From contig NZ_LWMU01000125.1 of the NCBI RefSeq assembly GCF_001639275.1, forward strand, positions 1-60,396: DNA of 60,396 nucleotides, read 5' to 3'. The DNA comes from Methanobrevibacter oralis (GTDB lineage: Archaea > Methanobacteriota > Methanobacteria > Methanobacteriales > Methanobacteriaceae). A program made the position numbers and the translations under genes. The notes under the pieces are model-generated. The model was not told the DNA's origin. It was given only the letters and a program-made list of their open reading frames with translations, and ran no database searches. Of this stretch, positions 55,791 through 60,396 are shown piece by piece; position 1 is the first letter of the stretch; every line of letters begins with the position of its first letter.

Positions 55791-56888
55791 ATGAGATATC
55801 AAAAATTAAAAAAAGGAATTACAGTTTTAGTGCCTACATATAAAGCTGAAAAGTTTATTCCAACATTTTTAGATTCTATGAAAAAACAAACATTAAATTA
55901 TAAATTATTTGAAGTTTTGTTTGTCATTAATGGAGAAAGAGATAATACTGAAAACTTAATTAATAATTTTATAACTCAAAATCCAAAAATTAATATCAAA
56001 GTAATTGAATCTGAACCAGGTGCAACAATAGCTAGAAATAAGGGAATTGAAGAATTAAATCGAGAATATGTGACTTTTATTGATGTTGATGATTTTATTA
56101 GTCCTGGTTATTTAGAAATAACATATGAACATGCTGCACCAAATAGGATAGTAATTGGAAATTATTATGATATTGATGAAAATACTGGGGAAGTTAGTGA
56201 AACTTATTTCACAAAGTCATTGAATAAATGTGCAGGAATTATAAATCCTTATGATGTTTCACAAGGAGCTTTATTAATCGCAACAAATAAATTAATGCCT
56301 ACAAAATATATAAAAACTATTAGATTTAATACCAATCTTAGAAGTGGGGATGACCATGTGTTCTTCTGTGAACTATACTCAAAATATGATTTTGAATTTT
56401 ATGTTGTGGAGAATAATTGTGATGCAATTTATTATAGATTAGTAGTAAGTAACTCTATGTCAAGACAAGGTCTTTCATATGATTTTAATATTATACAAAG
56501 ATTAGAGACCATGAAAGAAATAGATAAAATATTTGAAAATATTAAAAATAAAAAAATGGAACGATTATTGGATCTTACTATCAACTCTAGTCAAATGACA
56601 TTTTTATTTAGATATTTAGATGTCTATCCTAATGAATATTCTATAGTACTTAATGAAATTAAAAAATATGAATTGAATCACTTTAATTATGACATATTTA
56701 AAAATAAAACAATAATGACATTCAATAACATTATTAAAAGAAATAATAATGAAATTAAAAATCTTAAAAAACAGAATGAAATATTATCCTCCACGAATGA
56801 AGAAATATTGAATTCAAATAAAGAATTACTAAATTCTATACATTGTAAACTAACTAAACTTATTAAAAAATATGCAAATTTTAAGTAA
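55791..56888 (+). CDS. GT2 glycosyltransferase with C-terminal coiled coil
   Basis: A 365-residue GT-A enzyme: ITVLVPTYKAEKFIPTFLDSMKKQT, EVLFVINGERDNTENLI (note INGE in place of the usual NDGS), GATIARNKGIEELNREYVTFIDVDDFI with DxD near 101. The tail (about 318-362) is a coiled coil with repeated LLNS and ILNSN. The missing Asp of the nucleotide-binding DDGS motif is unusual and may change the donor or reduce activity. It lies 45 bases after the dehydrogenase gene on the same strand and may use its product. Confidence 0.82.
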   Translation: MRYQKLKKGITVLVPTYKAEKFIPTFLDSMKKQTLNYKLFEVLFVINGERDNTENLINNFITQNPKINIKVIESEPGATIARNKGIEELNREYVTFIDVDDFISPGYLEITYEHAAPNRIVIGNYYDIDENTGEVSETYFTKSLNKCAGIINPYDVSQGALLIATNKLMPTKYIKTIRFNTNLRSGDDHVFFCELYSKYDFEFYVVENNCDAIYYRLVVSNSMSRQGLSYDFNIIQRLETMKEIDKIFENIKNKKMERLLDLTINSSQMTFLFRYLDVYPNEYSIVLNEIKKYELNHFNYDIFKNKTIMTFNNIIKRNNNEIKNLKKQNEILSSTNEEILNSNKELLNSIHCKLTKLIKKYANFK

Positions 56889-57589
56889 TTAAATAATGTA
56901 ATATTCAATAAATATTAAGTGTATTGAACATCCAGTTTCACTATACAACTGTGGGCTTTGTCGATTTATGGATTGATTTTTGATACTGAATTATTTTTTT
57001 AAAATATTGTTATATTGAGTTTTAATTTGATGTATTGTGGGTTAAGGAGCATTACAATCAAGTTAAGTTTTTTTCTCATTATTTTAAAATCCTTGGCTCG
57101 AATTTGATGAGCTATTTGTATCTTTAAATTTTTTACTTAAAAACAACTCAATGTTGTCAACCTAAGACTTTTCTAAAAATACTTATTTTAGTCATTATTA
57201 TAATATTAAGTATTTATTGTTAATATTGAGTGTTTATTTTTCTCAATTTTTAATATAGATAAACGGTTGTTTGTTTTTCGTTGTTTAATTGTTTATTATT
57301 ATTTAATGTTTATTGTTGTAATGTGAGTTAATTGGATGTTGCTTTGTTTTAATCAAATGCGTTGGTTTATTGTTTAAATTTGATTGATATTCATTGAAAT
57401 ATATTTTATTTTATGGTTGTTTCATTTTTTAAAAATAGAACTAGTTGTTTATAGAAAGTCTTATAAGGTTCGAGAGTAAATTATACAAAATGAAACAAAA
57501 TAACAAACCCTCAATACTATTTTGTGGAAGAAATTAATTAATTTTTCTATTTTTAAATTTTCAAAATAATTATTTCTCATGAAGCAATT
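56889..57589. other. Long non-coding stretch, T/G-rich on the plus strand
   Basis: About 700 bases with no convincing gene. The plus strand is unusually rich in T and G (for example 57240-57420), the reverse of the A-rich coding strands around it, which suggests an eroded gene on the minus strand. No motif of the transposase relics was found. The end holds the downstream part of the amidotransferase gene. Confidence 0.35.
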
Positions 57590-59749
57590 TTATTTAATTT
57601 CATATAAACTATTTGAATTAAAAGGCAACCATTCTAATTCTAGATTTATAATTTCATTGTTTTTCACAATTTTTTTATAAATATAAGGTTTATTACAATG
57701 AACTAATTCATTTGTTTTTAAAATTTCCTCTTCGTTTATTATAAACTTTGTAAAATCAATGAATATAGGAAAATGTTTTCTGTTTTTATCTCGAATATCT
57801 TTTGATTTTAAAGATATATTCAATTCACCATCATTCAAACATTTAAATTTAATATTTATTTTATTTGCATGACTCTCTATAACATATCCTTTACCTTCAT
57901 CATCCGAAAACCAATCAGGAGTCATGATTTTACTAAATTTATCAGAAATGCTTATAATATTAATATTATTTATTCTATTTCCTTTATTTTTAATATCCAA
58001 TCTTGCAATATCATATTTAATAATTTTATCTAAAATATTTGAGTTCAGTTGATTATCTTCAAATTTTTTAATTTTTAAAAAACCATTTAGCCAATCAAAT
58101 TGATTTTTAGAAAATTTTTCATTATTGTAATTAACAGCATTAATAATTTTTAACACTGCTATGCTTGCATGTACTAAAGATAAGGGTTGAAATTTTTTAT
58201 TTTGAACTTCATTTATTATCTTTGAATATAAATTAGATGAAAAATGCATCTCAAAAGTTTGTTTAAAAGCATTAGATAAAAAAACATTTTCTATAAATTC
58301 ATCAGGATTAATTTGATTATAATAATCTTCTTCAGAAAAAACTATATTATTTTTATTAATCATTTCTATGGGGTCTGAAATATAAGTTAAATCTTTTATA
58401 TTAAAAGGATACTTTTTATTAATTTCATTTGCATATTTAATAGTATCTTTATTTAATGATTTTTCATTGTCAAATTTAATATCTAAAAGTTCAGGACAAT
58501 ATCGAGTGAATATTAATGCAAATAATAAATTTTCATCAAAATCTGATTTTTTTATTTTATGTAAATTATAATCTAATAATGGAGATAATTTAATTTGATT
58601 TGTTAGATAATAAGTTACAGCAATTTTTCCAAAATGATTTCTATTTCTAACTTCTTTATAAAGTAATTCAGTTAACTTTTTAGATTGTTCATCTTCAATA
58701 CTAAAGTCTTTTTGTAACTGTTTGAATGAATTAATTAAAACATTTATTGTAGGGGCTACAAATTCTTCTGAATATTTAGCGGCTCTATCTTTACAAGTTT
58801 TAATATAATCTTTAGGTCTTACTTTCCAATATTCTCTTAAAGATTCACCTCCAAAACCTCCAAAATAATAGACTGGGTTCTTATTAATCGTTTTAGGAAA
58901 ATCAAAATATTTATGGAAACCTAATTTAACATTATAAATAATATTTATAGAATTTTGAATATCATTGATTTTAATATCTTTTTTTATAAAAGGCATATTC
59001 AGTTTAAAATTATATTTTTTAGCTATAATTGATGCTATCTCATAGTCTTCTCTGTGCATTTCATCATTTACAGAATAAATATTTATTTTATTTAAATCTA
59101 TATTAGAATTTAATAATAATGCAAAAACTATTCTTGAATCAAAACCTCCCGTTAAATCTATTTTTAAATCATTAGTTTTCATCTTTAGCTTTCTGAAAAT
59201 AGATATCCATTTATAGAACCAGTTATCTAATATTTCAATTCCTTCTTTAGAATCGATTGGGATAGTATTCTCATTATAATTTATTTTTTTATGTTTTAAT
59301 GTTCGATTATTAATGTTAATTTTAATGACATGATTTCTAGGAATAAACTCAATTTCATTAATCATTGTTTGTGTATATACAATTGAACATAAATCGGATG
59401 GTATAAATGACAATGCAACATCATTATTAATGGAAATATGGTATTTATCTTTTAAATAATCAACTAATTTTATAAAAGAATTAGATATTACAAATTGACT
59501 TCCATCATCATATAAATAAATACCATAACTTCCATTAAAATCTTGAGAAATATAAATTTCATTTTCATTTTTTAATATTCTAACATATACTCCATCACCA
59601 TTTAATTTAATATTCTCATTCATATCATTCGCAAAAATAATATTTTCATTATAAATAGCAAAACCAAATAGTTTAGACTCTACGCTATTTAAGTTATTTG
59701 AATCAATGATAAAAAATTGATTATCGATATATTTTTCTATTTCATTCAT
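57590..59749 (-). CDS. Asparagine-synthetase-like amidotransferase lacking the glutaminase cysteine
   Basis: A 719-residue protein of the asparagine synthetase B fold. Residues 1-150 keep the shape of a class II glutaminase domain (ISQDFNGSYGIYLYDDGSQFVISNSFIKLVDYL) but the N-terminus is MNEIEK, without the catalytic Cys2. The synthetase domain has the PP-loop as IDLTGGFDSR at 197-206, where SGGxDS becomes TGGFDS, and other conserved elements around VYYFGGFGGESLREYWK. Residues 600-719 form an added beta-rich domain. It probably makes an amide or acyl-adenylate product on a sugar acid or peptide, using free ammonia or another amine. It sits at the edge of the polymer island next to a transposase relic. 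Confidence 0.8.
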   Translation of the reverse strand: MNEIEKYIDNQFFIIDSNNLNSVESKLFGFAIYNENIIFANDMNENIKLNGDGVYVRILKNENEIYISQDFNGSYGIYLYDDGSQFVISNSFIKLVDYLKDKYHISINNDVALSFIPSDLCSIVYTQTMINEIEFIPRNHVIKININNRTLKHKKINYNENTIPIDSKEGIEILDNWFYKWISIFRKLKMKTNDLKIDLTGGFDSRIVFALLLNSNIDLNKINIYSVNDEMHREDYEIASIIAKKYNFKLNMPFIKKDIKINDIQNSINIIYNVKLGFHKYFDFPKTINKNPVYYFGGFGGESLREYWKVRPKDYIKTCKDRAAKYSEEFVAPTINVLINSFKQLQKDFSIEDEQSKKLTELLYKEVRNRNHFGKIAVTYYLTNQIKLSPLLDYNLHKIKKSDFDENLLFALIFTRYCPELLDIKFDNEKSLNKDTIKYANEINKKYPFNIKDLTYISDPIEMINKNNIVFSEEDYYNQINPDEFIENVFLSNAFKQTFEMHFSSNLYSKIINEVQNKKFQPLSLVHASIAVLKIINAVNYNNEKFSKNQFDWLNGFLKIKKFEDNQLNSNILDKIIKYDIARLDIKNKGNRINNINIISISDKFSKIMTPDWFSDDEGKGYVIESHANKINIKFKCLNDGELNISLKSKDIRDKNRKHFPIFIDFTKFIINEEEILKTNELVHCNKPYIYKKIVKNNEIINLELEWLPFNSNSLYEIK

Positions 59750-59867
59750 GAAAAAGCCTCATATCTAAAATAAATTAAATATTAAATTAAAAATATTATC
59801 TAACTCTATAATAAACTCATTATATATTAGTATAATCTATTATTTAAACATTGTTGAGACAATTGAG

Positions 59868-60396
59868 TCTGTCAATTTGTTAGTTCTCGTTTTTGTTTTT
59901 CGATTCAGCCATCTTTTTGGTGCATTATCTGATTGAATATTCATTTTAATGTTCTGAACTTCTTTTTGTATAATTTAGGTATTGTATTTTCCAATGTAGT
60001 TTTTTATTTTGGTTGTTGTGCAGTCTAGTTTCCCTTTGTGTCTTTTTTTAAGGAACTGTATGAATTTTTTGTATTCTGGGAAGAATTTTTTCTTTAAATA
60101 AATTGGTAGTATCTGTGGAAAGTTTATTAATTCTTTTTTTTAAGAACTCAATGTACTCTATTGCTTCTTTGTATGTCTTTTGTTTGAATAATTTGTAACA
60201 TATGCTTAAATATTCGTTGATTTCCTGTTTTTGTACTTGTTTATCATGTTTTTGGATTGTTTTTTAGATTATAGTTTCGGACAAAAAATTTTTTAGTTAA
60301 TCATGATGAATTTACTGATCCAATTTTTATAGTAGGAATCTCTATTTACGATTCTATAGAATTCTTTTTCAAATAGTTTTTCCATAAATTCTATTG
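59868..60396 (-). pseudogene. ISM1-like transposase relic, running off the window edge
   Basis: The minus strand encodes the C-terminal part of a transposase, broken by stops: EYKKFIQFLKKRHKGKLDC, KIKNYIGKYNT, then APKRWLNRKTKTRTN. Further upstream (toward the window edge) it has EIEYLSICYKLF-like and TYKEAIEYIEFLKKRI fragments in other frames. The element end TCTGTCAATTT is at 59868-59878, matching the inverted repeat of the relic at 2109-2807. It is better preserved than that copy, but not functional. The rest lies outside the window. Confidence 0.65.

Overview
The window comes from a low-GC methanogenic archaeon of the Methanobacteriales, most likely a Methanobrevibacter. The evidence is methanogen-specific genes (component A2 of the methyl-CoM reductase system, F420 biosynthesis, methanofuran and methanopterin genes, a methanogen Cys-motif protein), archaeal core genes (aIF-1A, Rio1, topoisomerase VI, GTP cyclohydrolase III, PurO), an MreB-like actin, adhesin-like surface proteins, frequent TTG starts and GGAGG/AGGTGA ribosome binding sites.

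Layout. 1-2855: the 5' part of a large repeat-rich adhesin-like gene (minus strand), frameshifted in an 11-G tract so that it may be phase variable, then an AT-rich gap holding a degenerate insertion sequence. 2856-9830: moeA with two small genes; then aIF-1A, rio1 and a Dim2-like KH gene, followed by top6B-top6A. 9903-12392: a metal-homeostasis unit with a CsoR-family repressor, a P1B ATPase and a CopZ-like chaperone; the first two genes share a palindromic operator. 12515-18824: GAPDH, a nuclease-IV-like barrel protein, an AAA ATPase, hemA, a siroheme/haem dehydrogenase and a methanogen-specific Cys-motif protein. 19032-28958: AtwA and a long minus-strand run (exbB-exbD-purO-cofE-cofD-gch3-Dus-like), then RNase HII and an MreB-like gene with an unknown partner. 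29348-35856: an archaetidylserine synthase, a DUF515 protein, a sortase, MptD, MfnA and PEP synthase.

36155-60396 is a different landscape: AT-rich, on both strands, and broken by three decayed transposase genes. It is a cell-surface polymer island. A TagG/TagH-like ABC exporter and a GT2-TagF fusion form one operon. A second GT2-TagF fusion starts a divergent eight-gene operon of glycosyl-, acyl- and methyltransferases. Further glycosyltransferases, a nucleotide-sugar dehydrogenase and a Cys-less asparagine-synthetase-like amidotransferase follow. Several of these enzymes end in short coiled coils that could dock them together.

The most notable points are the poly-G switch in the adhesin gene, the wall-teichoic-acid-like machinery in an archaeon, the DUF515-sortase pair, the paired operators of the metal system, and a probable AUU start codon in the Dus-like gene. 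All functional calls rest on motif recognition by eye; no database search was run.
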